DNA from: Phycisphaerales bacterium | GTDB lineage: Bacteria; Planctomycetota; Phycisphaerae; Tepidisphaerales; Tepidisphaeraceae | Direction: 5' to 3' | Assembly (NCBI GenBank): GCA_025361735.1 | Contig: JANYKD010000210.1 | Location: 1-32,471, forward strand | Length of the DNA: 32,471 nucleotides | Part shown: piece by piece, positions 1-8,745 of the stretch | How positions within the stretch are numbered: position 1 is the stretch's first letter | How the letters are laid out: each line of letters opens with the position of its first letter | Translations under genes and position numbers: made by a program | The notes under the pieces: model-generated | Databases searched by the model: none | What the model was told of the DNA's origin: nothing | What the model saw: only the letters and a program-made list of their open reading frames with translations

Positions 1-1389
1 CACCTCGCCGACGCCCGCGGTTTCCTTCTCTGGCAGGATTTCACGAAACTGCCCATGAAGCCGGATGACCGGAGCCGGGCGATTTGCCGGGACAAGGCCA
101 CTCAATTGGTCAAGCGGCTGAAGCATCACCCGTCCATCCTCTGCTGGTGCGGCTGCAATGAGGCCGCGATGTGGTTTCACGAGGATTACAATGGCGACTT
201 CAAAGACCACGGCCCCTGGCCGGGCGAGGCCGCCGGCGAAGACGTAGGCGCCGTCTGCAAGCAACTCGATCCGGATCGCTACTATCAGCCCAGTTCTCCC
301 TATTACGGCATGAACCCCAACGATCCGCGCGAAGGCAACACGCACGGGTACACCAACATGTGGTTCGTACCCGGCTACGACTATCTGAACTTCGCCAGCG
401 AGGACACGCGCATCGCCGCGCCGATGCTGCACAGTCTCAAGCGGTTCATGGCCCCCGAGGATATCTGGCCGGATGGCTACTCGACGGCATCGTTGCCCGG
501 CAACAAATATCCGTTCCCCAAGACCTGGCTGCCTTACACCACAGCCGAAAGCTGGAAGAAGACCGGACCTGTCGAGCAGTTCTATGATGCCACCGACGCG
601 GCGGGACTGGTCTATCGGCTCGGCATGGCCGAGGCCCTCTATTACCAGGACACCGTGGAGCGGCAACGCCGCGGGCGACCGGCCACCAACCCCACGGATC
701 GCCGCTGCTGCGGCGGCTATATCGTGTGGAAGTACAACGACTCCTGGCCACAGGTTTACAGTGCTAAGGTTGACTACTTCCTCGAACCCTACCACGCTTA
801 CTACACGTTGCGGCAAGCCTACGCCCCGGTGATGCTCTCGTTCGACATTGGCACCTACATCTATCTCTGGGCCATCAACGATACGCGAACTCCCATCACA
901 GGCACAGTGAAGATTCAGCTCTACCATCTTGAACGCAACGAATTCCGCAAGGAGATCGTGCGCGACGTGGCCGTGGCCCCGGGCAAATCCGTCGTCGTCG
1001 TGCGTCTGGACGAGGCGGGCATTCGCGCCTTCCGCAAGGAACATATCCTGTTCGCCACCTTGACCGACAAATCAGGCCACACTCTCGCCCGAGCCAACGC
1101 CTTTGCCGATATCGAGCGGCGGCTCAGTTTCCCCGATGCCAAGCTTGAAATGCGAGTCGAGAATGGCGTGGTGACGATCACCACCGACAAGTTCGCCCGC
1201 TGCGTGACGCTGGAAGGCGACGCCAATGGCAATCCCTTCGGTGGGTTCTTCGAGGACAACTACTTCGATCTGCTTCCTGGAGAAGTCAAAACCGTGCGTA
1301 TCCTGGGCCAGCATCGCCAGGGCCGCATCACGGCCAAAGCGTGGTATTCCTCCCACTCAACAACCGTGGATTGGCGGTCGGCGTTATGA
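1..1389 (+). CDS. GH2-family glycosidase, beta-mannosidase-like (5'-truncated by window)
   Basis: The reading frame is open to base 1, so only the C-terminal 462 codons are visible; the first ATG in the frame (base 55) is internal. The opening residues GFLLWQDF match the conserved stretch before the GH2 acid/base region. HHPSILCWCGCNEA follows, where the Glu encoded at 160-162 is the expected general acid/base of the N-E pair. FASEDT (Glu at 400-402) sits where mannosidases have the nucleophile in SEFG. IVWKYNDSWP resembles the Trp/Asn-rich active-site strand before the beta-sandwich domains. The last 200 or so residues look like the immunoglobulin-like C-terminal domains. Known members of this subgroup remove terminal beta-mannose, or glucosamine in the exo-glucosaminidase branch. 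The CNEA and SED variants differ from the textbook NNE and SEFG, so exact specificity is uncertain. It probably acts outside the cytoplasm, but its N-terminus is not visible. Confidence 0.85.
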   Translation, partial: HLADARGFLLWQDFTKLPMKPDDRSRAICRDKATQLVKRLKHHPSILCWCGCNEAAMWFHEDYNGDFKDHGPWPGEAAGEDVGAVCKQLDPDRYYQPSSPYYGMNPNDPREGNTHGYTNMWFVPGYDYLNFASEDTRIAAPMLHSLKRFMAPEDIWPDGYSTASLPGNKYPFPKTWLPYTTAESWKKTGPVEQFYDATDAAGLVYRLGMAEALYYQDTVERQRRGRPATNPTDRRCCGGYIVWKYNDSWPQVYSAKVDYFLEPYHAYYTLRQAYAPVMLSFDIGTYIYLWAINDTRTPITGTVKIQLYHLERNEFRKEIVRDVAVAPGKSVVVVRLDEAGIRAFRKEHILFATLTDKSGHTLARANAFADIERRLSFPDAKLEMRVENGVVTITTDKFARCVTLEGDANGNPFGGFFEDNYFDLLPGEVKTVRILGQHRQGRITAKAWYSSHSTTVDWRSAL

Positions 1390-1637
1390 ATCGGTGGAGC
1401 CATGCCGGTCAGTAGTGCCGAGCAGGGTTCGCGGATGCGAGATCGCTTGACTCGGGTCACGGGGACGGATGTGTTTCTATCGTCACCCGACGAGCATCGA
1501 AAGAAGATTTATGAACACCTGCAAACTCCTGTTCACCTCGTTCCTACTTTCCGTGGCGCTAAATGGCCCGTCGGATTGACGTTCTTCGACAAGGACGGCC
1601 AATCCGCTTGGCGGTGAGCATTCAAGGAGTTCTCGCT
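1390..1637. other. Intergenic stretch with an orphan signal-peptide mini-ORF
   Basis: These 248 bases separate the GH2 gene from the beta-helix gene. The only structured item is a 22-codon plus-strand reading frame at 1511-1579, starting ATG, with N-terminus MNTCKLLFTSFLLSVALNG. It reads like a bacterial signal peptide and then meets TGA. I see no strong ribosome site in front of it and no recognisable continuation. It may be the remnant of a lost exported gene or a chance frame. No clear terminator or promoter was seen. Confidence 0.35.
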
Positions 1638-3950
1638 ATGCGACATATCTCAGCTTGTGGCACGGGTGCATCCTCCTTCCGATCGCTCGGCATCGGCGGA
1701 GACATGCGCCGTGTGCGGTGTTTGCTGATGATCGCCCTGGTGCTTTGGGCTCGATTCCTGACCATCGCCGCGGACGATCCGGACAGTTACCTGCGCTATG
1801 CCCATCCAACCATCCGCGAGCCATTTGTCGACCTGCTCAATCTCGGTGTTCCCGCCGAGTTGGATAATCAGCGTCTGGCGATCCTGGGCTATGTCGATGT
1901 GAGTCAGGGTCCGTTTCACGCCGATCCCACGGGGACGAAGGACTCGACCAAAGCGGTCCAGGCGGCCCTCGTGTTTGCCCGGGACCACCAGATGGCCTGT
2001 TTCTTCCCCACGGGCACCTACCTGATCTCCGACACATTGAGCTGCACGCAGCAGCTCCATAAACGGGCCAATGGGCGGGTGTTCGGGGGCAACCGATTCC
2101 CCAACATGCTGGTTGGCTCACGCGCGGGTACGCAGCGCCCGCGCTTGGTGCTGGCGCCACGGGCCGCCGGTTTTGGCGACCCCGCCAAGCCCAGGATATT
2201 CGTTCACTTCTGGTCTCGCGGCTACGGGAACCCGACCACTGTGGATCGCGTCAGTGACGGCTTGCCGCCGGAGGTCGAGCAGCCCAACATCGGCATGAAC
2301 CAGATGCTGGTAAACCTGGACATCGTCATTGGCGAGGGCAATCCCGGTGCCATCGCCCTGAGGCATCAGGCCGCTGAAGGCTCGGCCATCGAGGATTGCA
2401 CCATCGACGCAACCCACGGGCATACTGGCATACAGGGCGGCATCGGTTCGGGCGGCAGCAGCGCCGGCGTGACCGTGATCGGCGGCCGCGTGGGACTGGA
2501 CTTCACCGGCTACATGTCCGGCACACAGCCGACACCAGTCATCACCGGTTTCACCCTGACCGGGCAGACCGAGGCGGCAATTCGCAGCACCAGCCGGCAG
2601 ACCCTTGTGGCGGTCGGATTGAAGATCGTCGCCGACCGCTGCACGGGTCCGTTGATCCAGGTGGGCAGAAATCTACAGGCCAATCATGGCATGTTGACGG
2701 TGATCGACAGCGAGATCGAGTTTGCCGGTAAGGCGCTGGCTCAGGAGCAGCGCGTGGTCGTGGATTCGGATCGCGGGGTCTGCCTGGACAACGTGTATGT
2801 CCGCGGTGCGACCAGCATCGTCGTCGATCCCGAGCAAAAGACGGAATTGGCGGGGAACCCCAAGGGGTGGCTGCATGTACGCCGTTTTGCCGCCACCAGC
2901 AGTCCGCGCGCAAACCAGGGCGTCTCCTATCGCTACCCGATTTATGTGGATGGCCGACGAGTCGAACGAGTGAACGATGCGACAGTGGATCAATCTCCAC
3001 CCGCCGGCCTGCAAGCGCGCCACCTGTGGTCGCCGCAGTTCGCAAGCTTCGAGTCGCCCGGTGCGGCCAGCGTCAAGAGCACGCCCTACGCGGCCAGGGG
3101 CGACGGCCGCTCGGATGACACGGCGGCGCTCCAGCGCGCGATCGACGAACACGAGATCGTCTTCCTGCCCAAAGGGTGCTACCTGCTGACCAAGCCACTG
3201 GAACTTAAGCCCAATACGAAGCTGATCGGAGTCGGCCAGACCATGTCCCTTCTTGTGCCGGCAAAGGCGGGCAAGTTTGCCGATGCATCCCACGCGGAAC
3301 CACTAGTGCGCACGGCCGACGCGGCCGATGGCGAGACGGTACTTGCGTTCCTTGGCTTGCACACGCCGTCCACCATTCCGGGAGCCCAGTCGCTTCATTG
3401 GCGCACCGGTGGAAGTTCGATCTTCCGCGGTGTGGAGATCCATGGTCAGGGGAAAGTGTCGCCCGCCCCCGTCATCATCAGCGGCCACGGGGGCGGCAAC
3501 TGGTACAACTTCCGCGACGGCAGCGCCCGCCTGCTGATCGATCGCGCCCAGGGGCCATTGAACTTCTACCAGTTCAGCGTGCAACAGGTCACAAGCGAGC
3601 TGCGTGGCGCCAGGCACGTCAGCTTCTTCGGCACCAAGTACGAGGGAAACGACCCCATGTTGTCCATCAGCGACAGCGACCAGGTCCGCCTGTTCGGCCA
3701 CGGTGGAAATGCCAAGGCCCGGGCCGACGCATCGTTGTTCGTCTTCGAGCGCACCACGAATTTCCTATTTGCCAATGGCGTGGATGGCCCCACGAAGATC
3801 GGCAGCAAAAGCCTGAGCCACTGGGAAGGCAGCACCGACCCGAATCTGTGGCACATGCTCATCGATCGCCCAGCCAACGGGGCCGAGATGAAATTGCCAT
3901 CGCTGGAACGTCCCGTGCTCTATCTGCGCGGTTCACCCGGGGGACCATGA
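1638..3950 (+). CDS. Exported pectate-lyase-like parallel beta-helix protein with two modules
   Basis: The frame runs back to an ATG at 1563, but ATG 1638 is preceded by AAGGAG at 1624-1629 with an 8-base spacer and is preferred (770 aa). An internal ATG at 1704 would give a shorter, more typical signal peptide (MRRVRCLLMIALVL) and is the alternative. Two copies of the Pectate_lyase_3/GH55-type opening strand are visible: DPTGTKDSTKA near residue 96 followed by FFPTGTYL, and GDGRSDDTAAL near residue 489 followed by FLPKGCYLL. In known families this motif begins a right-handed parallel beta-helix that binds or cleaves polysaccharide. Glycine- and valine-rich repeating strands follow each motif, so the protein looks like two fused beta-helices. 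Catalytic residues cannot be assigned by eye. It lies between a GH2 enzyme and a sulfatase series, consistent with a polysaccharide-processing role. Lyase, hydrolase, epimerase or binding function are all possible. Confidence 0.8.
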   Translation: MRHISACGTGASSFRSLGIGGDMRRVRCLLMIALVLWARFLTIAADDPDSYLRYAHPTIREPFVDLLNLGVPAELDNQRLAILGYVDVSQGPFHADPTGTKDSTKAVQAALVFARDHQMACFFPTGTYLISDTLSCTQQLHKRANGRVFGGNRFPNMLVGSRAGTQRPRLVLAPRAAGFGDPAKPRIFVHFWSRGYGNPTTVDRVSDGLPPEVEQPNIGMNQMLVNLDIVIGEGNPGAIALRHQAAEGSAIEDCTIDATHGHTGIQGGIGSGGSSAGVTVIGGRVGLDFTGYMSGTQPTPVITGFTLTGQTEAAIRSTSRQTLVAVGLKIVADRCTGPLIQVGRNLQANHGMLTVIDSEIEFAGKALAQEQRVVVDSDRGVCLDNVYVRGATSIVVDPEQKTELAGNPKGWLHVRRFAATSSPRANQGVSYRYPIYVDGRRVERVNDATVDQSPPAGLQARHLWSPQFASFESPGAASVKSTPYAARGDGRSDDTAALQRAIDEHEIVFLPKGCYLLTKPLELKPNTKLIGVGQTMSLLVPAKAGKFADASHAEPLVRTADAADGETVLAFLGLHTPSTIPGAQSLHWRTGGSSIFRGVEIHGQGKVSPAPVIISGHGGGNWYNFRDGSARLLIDRAQGPLNFYQFSVQQVTSELRGARHVSFFGTKYEGNDPMLSISDSDQVRLFGHGGNAKARADASLFVFERTTNFLFANGVDGPTKIGSKSLSHWEGSTDPNLWHMLIDRPANGAEMKLPSLERPVLYLRGSPGGP

Positions 3951-4002
3951 GCGATGCTTGCTTCGGCCAGGCGAACACGCCACGCTGTTTGTGTACCGTC
4001 GC

Positions 4003-4121
4003 CTCCCACAGATGACCCGTCTGCGCGTAATGGATTGCAGGAACATGCCAAAGGAGCCCAACTTGAAGACATTGAAACTCGTCACCGCGATTTGCAGCTT
4101 GTTGTGGTTCGTCCAAACCGC
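4003..4121 (+). repeat. Copy 1 of duplicated leader plus signal peptide
   Basis: This segment matches 22352-22470. The core 4025-4074 matches 22372-22421 at 47 of 50 positions with no gaps; upstream the match continues to 4003 with one 2-base gap. The following 54 bases, encoding the signal peptide, match at 36 of 54. The core contains an upstream ATG (4030), an AAAGGAG ribosome site (4050-4056) and the TTG start (4063). The downstream genes (a sulfatase here, an SGNH/CBM9-type protein at the other copy) are not homologous. Confidence 0.85.
4050..4056 (+). promoter_or_regulatory. Ribosome binding site AAAGGAG selecting a TTG start
   Basis: A near-perfect Shine-Dalgarno sequence stands 6 bases before TTG 4063. 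It lies inside the coding frame of the ATG candidates at 3958, 4030 and 4045, which have no comparable site. The same arrangement occurs at 22397-22403, where the ATG equivalent to 4045 has become ATT. Confidence 0.7.
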
Positions 4122-5598
4122 CTTTGCCGCCGACAGACCCAACATCATCTACATCCTTGCCGATGATGTCGGCTACGGCGACTTGGGCTGCTACGGGGCC
4201 AATTCCGTCAAGACGCCCAATCTTGATCGCCTCGCCAAAGAAGGCACGCGCTTCACCGACGCCCACGCCACGGCCTCCGTCTGCACGCCGACGCGATATG
4301 CATTTCTCACCGGCCGCTATGCCTGGCGCCAGCCGGGCACCGGCATCGCTCCGGGCGATCAGCCGCTGCTCATCAAGCCGGGTACGGCGACGGTCGCTTC
4401 AGTGCTCAAATCCGCCGGCTATCGCACGGGCGTTGTGGGCAAGTGGCATCTGGGACTGGGCGAACCCCCGAAGACCGACTTCAACAAGGAACTCAAACCC
4501 GGCCCGCTGGAAATCGGCTTTGACTATGCTTTCCTCATCCCGGCCACCGGCGACCGCGTGCCCTGCGTTTTCGTCGAGAACCACGGCGTTGTCGGCTACG
4601 ACCCCGCCGACCCGATCCAGGTGAGTTTCGGCAAGAAGATCGGCGACGCGCCGACCGGCGCCGACCCGGGAGTCAAACTCAAAATCCAGGGTGGTCCCGG
4701 CCACAAGGACAGCATCATCAACGGTATCTCGCGCATCGGCTTCATGACCGGTGGCAAGGCTGCCCATTGGGTGGATGAGAACATTGCCGACACCCTGGCC
4801 GCCAAGGCCGTGAAGTTCATCGAAGCCAGCAAGGGCGGGCCGTTCTTCCTCTACCTGACGCCGCACGACATCCACGAGCCGATGGTGCCACACCCCCGTT
4901 TCCGCGGCACGAGCGAATGCGGCTGGCGCGGCGATGTCATCCACGAGCTCGACTGGACGGTCGGCGAGATTTTGGCTTCGCTCGATCGCCTCAACCTCGC
5001 GGCCAATACGCTGGTCATCTTCACCAGCGACAACGGCGGCGCGATCAAGAATACCTACGACGATGGAACCAACGACCTGCACGGCCGACAACCGCCCAAC
5101 GGCAAACTGCGCGGCAGCAAGGGCACGCTCTACGAGGGAGGCCACCGCGTTCCCTTCCTGGCACGCTGGCCCGGCCGCATCGCACCCGGCGGCGTCTCCG
5201 GCCAGTTGATGGGACACGTCGACGCCATGGCCACCTTCGCGGCCCTCACTGGTCAGCAACTTCCGGCCGACGCCGGCCCCGACAGTTTCAATGTCCTGCC
5301 CGCATTGCTTGGCGAGAAGACGGCACAACCCCCGCGCGACCACCTGGTCCTGCAAAACAACAACCAGGCCCCGCTGGCACTCCGCGAAGGCAACTGGTCG
5401 CTGATCGAAAAGCCCGGGCGCCGGCAGGGCGCGGCAGCCGGGCCGACATACGAACTCTACAACGTTGCCGACGATCTCGTTCAGGCCAACGACCTGGCCG
5501 CGAAGGAACCGCAACGGGTCAAGGACATGTCCGCCCGTCTGGAACGAATTCGCCAGCAGGGTCACAGCCGCCCGGGCGCGACGGCCGGCGCCAATTGA
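4063..5598 (+). CDS. Exported arylsulfatase-type sulfatase (S1 family)
   Basis: Hydrolyses sulfate esters, by family. Starting at TTG 4063 the protein is 511 aa and begins with a clean signal peptide ending in AFA before ADRPN. S1 landmarks are in order: metal-binding DD in ADDVGYGDLG, CTPTR with the formylglycine Cys at residue 74 (codon 4282-4284), GKWHLG, the mid-domain LTPHDIHEP, TSDNGG carrying the metal Asp-Asn pair, and GSKGTLYEGGHRVPF. The C-terminal subdomain is present, so the enzyme looks complete. Cys at the modified position requires a formylglycine-generating enzyme or anSME encoded elsewhere. A longer version from ATG 4030 (MDCRN...) is possible but lacks its own ribosome site. 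It is the first of four consecutive sulfatases; the next start lies 10 bases after its stop. The sulfated substrate cannot be read from sequence. Confidence 0.93.
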   Translation: MKTLKLVTAICSLLWFVQTAFAADRPNIIYILADDVGYGDLGCYGANSVKTPNLDRLAKEGTRFTDAHATASVCTPTRYAFLTGRYAWRQPGTGIAPGDQPLLIKPGTATVASVLKSAGYRTGVVGKWHLGLGEPPKTDFNKELKPGPLEIGFDYAFLIPATGDRVPCVFVENHGVVGYDPADPIQVSFGKKIGDAPTGADPGVKLKIQGGPGHKDSIINGISRIGFMTGGKAAHWVDENIADTLAAKAVKFIEASKGGPFFLYLTPHDIHEPMVPHPRFRGTSECGWRGDVIHELDWTVGEILASLDRLNLAANTLVIFTSDNGGAIKNTYDDGTNDLHGRQPPNGKLRGSKGTLYEGGHRVPFLARWPGRIAPGGVSGQLMGHVDAMATFAALTGQQLPADAGPDSFNVLPALLGEKTAQPPRDHLVLQNNNQAPLALREGNWSLIEKPGRRQGAAAGPTYELYNVADDLVQANDLAAKEPQRVKDMSARLERIRQQGHSRPGATAGAN

Positions 5599-5608
5599 GG
5601 GTATCACC

Positions 5609-7246
5609 ATGAAAGCCGTTCTCTTGTTTCTGGTTCTCCTGCTGTTGAGTATTCCTGGCGTCAGGGTGACTGCGGTCGAACCATCTCGGCCCAACATCCT
5701 CTTCCTGCTCTCCGACGATCACAGCTATCCCTTTGTTGGCTGCTATGGCGATACGAACGTCAAGACGCCGGCCTTGGATCAGTTCACGGCTGAGGGAATG
5801 AAGTTCCACCGTTTTTTCACCACCGCGCCGCAGTGCGTCCCTTCGAGGGCGTCGCTGCTTACCGGGCGCTCGGCCGTGGCCGCTCGCATCACCCGGTTCT
5901 CATCGCCGCTGGCTCGTGAAGAAATCGCCTTCCCTGAAGTGCTCCGCGAGAAGGCCGGATATTTCACCGGCGTCTGCGGCCGGTCCTACCACCTCGACGG
6001 CTCCGCCGGCAATCGTGGTGACGCCATAGGTCAACTCCTGGAAAAGCACGGCCTGCGCACCTTCGACCAGCGGCTCGACTACGTGAAGCAAGGCTCCGAC
6101 AAGCAGGCCCTGGAACAGATGAAGGAGTTCCTCGACCGCAAGCCCGAAGGCAAGCTCTTCTGCCTCTGGCTGAATTTCAGTGACCCGCATCATCCCTGGA
6201 ATGCGCCGGATACTGACCGCCCCGACCCCGCTTCGCTCAAACTCCCGGCCCACTGGCCCGACCTGCCCGGCATGCGCGCACAGCTTGCCGACTATTGCGC
6301 GGAGGTCAATCGCCTGGACCGTAGCGTACAGGGTGTACTCCAGCTTCTTGTGGCCCGCGGCCTGTCCCAGAATACGCTGGTCGTTTTCGCTGGCGATAAT
6401 GGTGCAGCGCTGCCACACGGCAAGGGCTCGCTTTATGACCCCGGGTGCAACGTTCCCTTCATCGTCCGCTGGCCGAGTGTGGTCAAACCTGGGGGCGAGT
6501 CACGCGCCCTTCTCAGTGGCGAGGATCTCGCCCCAACCTTGTTGGCGGCCGCTGGCGTGCCCGTTCCAGCGAAAATGACCGGCGTGAGCTTCCTGCCGCT
6601 GCTTCGAGGCGAGCCATTCACACCCCGCAAATATCTCTTCACCGAGCGCGGCCCGCACGGCAATGCCCCGGTGACGGTGAACATGAAGAACAGCGGCTAC
6701 GACCTCTCCCGCGCTGTGCGGAGCGACCGCTACAAGTTCATTTACAACTGCACGCCGTGGATTCCCTACTCCCCGGTGGATTCCGCCGGCGGAGCGGCTT
6801 GGCAGGAAATGACCGCAGCCCACACCGACGGGAAACTGGCGGCCCCACTGGTCGCCACTTACTTCACAACGCCCCGGCCCGTTTACGAATTTTATGACCT
6901 GAACGAAGACCCTTCCGAGCTTCGCAACCTGAGCGGCCAGCCGGCCCTGGCGCAGGTTGAACGTGAGCTTCGGCTGGCATTGGCCGAGAAGATGATTACC
7001 GACTTCGACTATCTGCCGCTGCCGGCCATTTCCGAGGCATCGGGCACGGAGCCGGCCGGAAACCGCGCCGCCCAGTTTCGGCAGAAGGATGCGAACAAGG
7101 ATGGCAAGCTGAGCCTTGAGGAATTCAGTGCCGGCCGCGACGCCGCCGAGGCGAAGAAATGGTTTGACCTTCGTGACGCCAACAACGACAGTTTCCTCAG
7201 CCGCGAGGAATTTGTCCCCGGTTCGCCGCTGCCGAAGAACCAATGA
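5609..7246 (+). CDS. Exported sulfatase, heparan N-sulfatase (SGSH)-like, with C-terminal EF-hands
   Basis: The frame is open from 5465, but ATG 5609 has GAGGG about 8 bases upstream and starts a signal peptide (MKAVLLFLVLLLLS), giving 545 aa. S1 features: SDDHSYPFVGCYG metal site, CVPSR with formylglycine Cys at residue 76, and AGDNGAALPHGKGSLYDPG. The last resembles the SGSH-type segment rather than the arylsulfatase A segment. The usual GKWH sulfate-binding motif reads GRSYH, an Arg-for-Lys change. The C-terminus adds a pair of EF-hand-like loops: DANKDGKLSLEEF from residue 494 and DANNDSFLSREEF from residue 523. Such loops bind Ca2+ in many planctomycete secreted proteins and could stabilise the enzyme or attach it to a partner. 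It lies 10 bases after the previous sulfatase and 11 before the next, so an operon is likely. N-sulfatase specificity is a resemblance only. Confidence 0.9.
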   Translation: MKAVLLFLVLLLLSIPGVRVTAVEPSRPNILFLLSDDHSYPFVGCYGDTNVKTPALDQFTAEGMKFHRFFTTAPQCVPSRASLLTGRSAVAARITRFSSPLAREEIAFPEVLREKAGYFTGVCGRSYHLDGSAGNRGDAIGQLLEKHGLRTFDQRLDYVKQGSDKQALEQMKEFLDRKPEGKLFCLWLNFSDPHHPWNAPDTDRPDPASLKLPAHWPDLPGMRAQLADYCAEVNRLDRSVQGVLQLLVARGLSQNTLVVFAGDNGAALPHGKGSLYDPGCNVPFIVRWPSVVKPGGESRALLSGEDLAPTLLAAAGVPVPAKMTGVSFLPLLRGEPFTPRKYLFTERGPHGNAPVTVNMKNSGYDLSRAVRSDRYKFIYNCTPWIPYSPVDSAGGAAWQEMTAAHTDGKLAAPLVATYFTTPRPVYEFYDLNEDPSELRNLSGQPALAQVERELRLALAEKMITDFDYLPLPAISEASGTEPAGNRAAQFRQKDANKDGKLSLEEFSAGRDAAEAKKWFDLRDANNDSFLSREEFVPGSPLPKNQ

Positions 7247-7257
7247 GGAAATGAATC

Positions 7258-8685
7258 ATGAAGACACTGCTGGCTCTGGTGGTTCTGTGTGTGCTCTGTG
7301 GTCGGTGTCTTGCCGCCGACAGACTGAACGTGCTGCTGATCATTTCCGATGACCTGCGCGACACGGTCGGCTGCTACGGCAACACCTCCGTTAAGACGCC
7401 GAACATCGACCGCCTGGCCGCGCGTGGCGTGAGATTTGAGCGAGCTTACGCACAGTATCCCGTCTGCAATCCAAGCCGCACCTCCTTCATGACCGGCCTG
7501 CGCTGCGAGCAGACTGGAGTTACCTCCAACACCACAAGTTTCCGCACCTGCCTGCCGGACATCGTCACCATGCCGCAACTGCTTCGGCAGGCCGGTTGGC
7601 ACGCGGCATCGTACGGCAAGATTTACCACGTCGGCGAGGCGGCCGGTGAGGTTCGCGACGGCTGGCTGGACCTCGGCAAGTCGTGGGATGACGCACAGAT
7701 GTTCAAGGCCACGCCCGCCGGGCGCATCGGCAATGTGCGAAATCTCACCGGTGGCAAGCTTAAATGGTGCGAAGTCGGCGAGATGGAGGGTACGGACGAT
7801 GACCAACCGGATGGCCAGAACGCGCTGCATGTCATCCACGCCATCGAAGAGCAGACCGCCGCTGGCAAACCGTGGTTTGTTGGTGCGGGCTTCCATCGGC
7901 CGCACGACCCGTTTCTGGTGCCGAAGAAGTATTTTGATTTGTACCCACCCGGATCGCTGAAACTGTATCGCGATCCAGCCGACATCACGCCCGTGTCGAA
8001 ACTTTCCATGCCAGGGGGTGCCTTAAAGGCGGCGTTCGATGCGTTCACGGACAAGGACCGGCTGGATTTCCAGCGAGGTTACTACGCGGGTGTCTCCTTC
8101 ACGGATGCTCAGGTGGGTCGCTTGCTAGACACGCTGGACCGGCTGAAACTATGGGACAAGACCCTAGTGATCTTTGCGGGCGACAACGGGTATCACCATA
8201 ACGAACGGGGCTGGTGGAATAAGAACACGCTCTTCGAGCGAAGCTGCCACATACCGCTCATTATTGCCGCGCCAGGCGCTGCGGCCGGTAAGACGTGCCG
8301 CGGTCTGGTTGAACTGCTGGATCTCTATCCGACGGTTGCCGATTATTGCGGCGCGAAGCCCCCGCACACGCTGGCCGGCAAGAGCCTGCGTCCGTTGCTT
8401 GACGATCCCACGCGAAACGGAAAAGAGGCGGCCTTCACCCTCGTGGTTCGCGGCCAGGGCGTATACGGCCAGACCGTGCGGACCGACCGTTGGCGTTACA
8501 CGCGATGGAGTGACGGGACGACAGAACTCTATGACGAGAATGCGGACCCTCAGGAGACCCACAATCTGGCAGGCGAATCCGAGCACGCTGCAGTCGTGGT
8601 GGAGTTGAAGAAGCGGTTAGACGCCATCGGGCCGTACGATTCGGCCAGAAACAAAGCCGCCAACTCGCCCGGGCCGGCGCGATAA
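7258..8685 (+). CDS. Exported iduronate-2-sulfatase-like sulfatase (S1 family)
   Basis: 475 aa with a signal peptide ending near CLAADR. AGGA overlapping the previous TGA serves as ribosome site before ATG 7258. S1 landmarks: ISDDLRDTVGCYG, CNPSR with formylglycine Cys at residue 70, YGKIYH in place of GKWH, GFHRPHDPFLVP, and AGDNGYHHNERGWWNKNTLFE. The GFHRPHDPFLVPKKYFDLYP segment is characteristic of iduronate-2-sulfatase-like enzymes, whose known bacterial relatives act on several 2-O-sulfated sugars, not only iduronate. The C-terminal strand VRTDRWRYTRWSDGTTELYD is the usual family closing region, so the gene appears intact. It is the third member of the sulfatase series; a 60-base gap separates it from the fourth, which has its own strong ribosome site. 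Confidence 0.92.
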   Translation: MKTLLALVVLCVLCGRCLAADRLNVLLIISDDLRDTVGCYGNTSVKTPNIDRLAARGVRFERAYAQYPVCNPSRTSFMTGLRCEQTGVTSNTTSFRTCLPDIVTMPQLLRQAGWHAASYGKIYHVGEAAGEVRDGWLDLGKSWDDAQMFKATPAGRIGNVRNLTGGKLKWCEVGEMEGTDDDQPDGQNALHVIHAIEEQTAAGKPWFVGAGFHRPHDPFLVPKKYFDLYPPGSLKLYRDPADITPVSKLSMPGGALKAAFDAFTDKDRLDFQRGYYAGVSFTDAQVGRLLDTLDRLKLWDKTLVIFAGDNGYHHNERGWWNKNTLFERSCHIPLIIAAPGAAAGKTCRGLVELLDLYPTVADYCGAKPPHTLAGKSLRPLLDDPTRNGKEAAFTLVVRGQGVYGQTVRTDRWRYTRWSDGTTELYDENADPQETHNLAGESEHAAVVVELKKRLDAIGPYDSARNKAANSPGPAR

Positions 8686-8745
8686 CCTGTCACAAATCGC
8701 TGGATGAAGCGGTAAATAGAGTGACCGTCCTTCAGGAGGTTTGTC

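Noticed and set aside
171..587. Arg-rich plus-strand frame inside the GH2 gene
   Set aside because: Frame-shifted shadow with poly-Arg composition typical of GC-rich alternative frames.
4030..4062. ATG 4030 or 4045 as start of the first sulfatase
   Set aside because: Neither has a ribosome site, the ATG equivalent to 4045 is lost in the second leader copy, and both add polar residues before an otherwise clean signal peptide.
4399..5697. Minus-strand open frame of 432 codons
   Set aside because: It lies opposite two sulfatases with clear catalytic motifs, shows no motif or ribosome site, and is the usual antisense open frame of GC-rich coding DNA.
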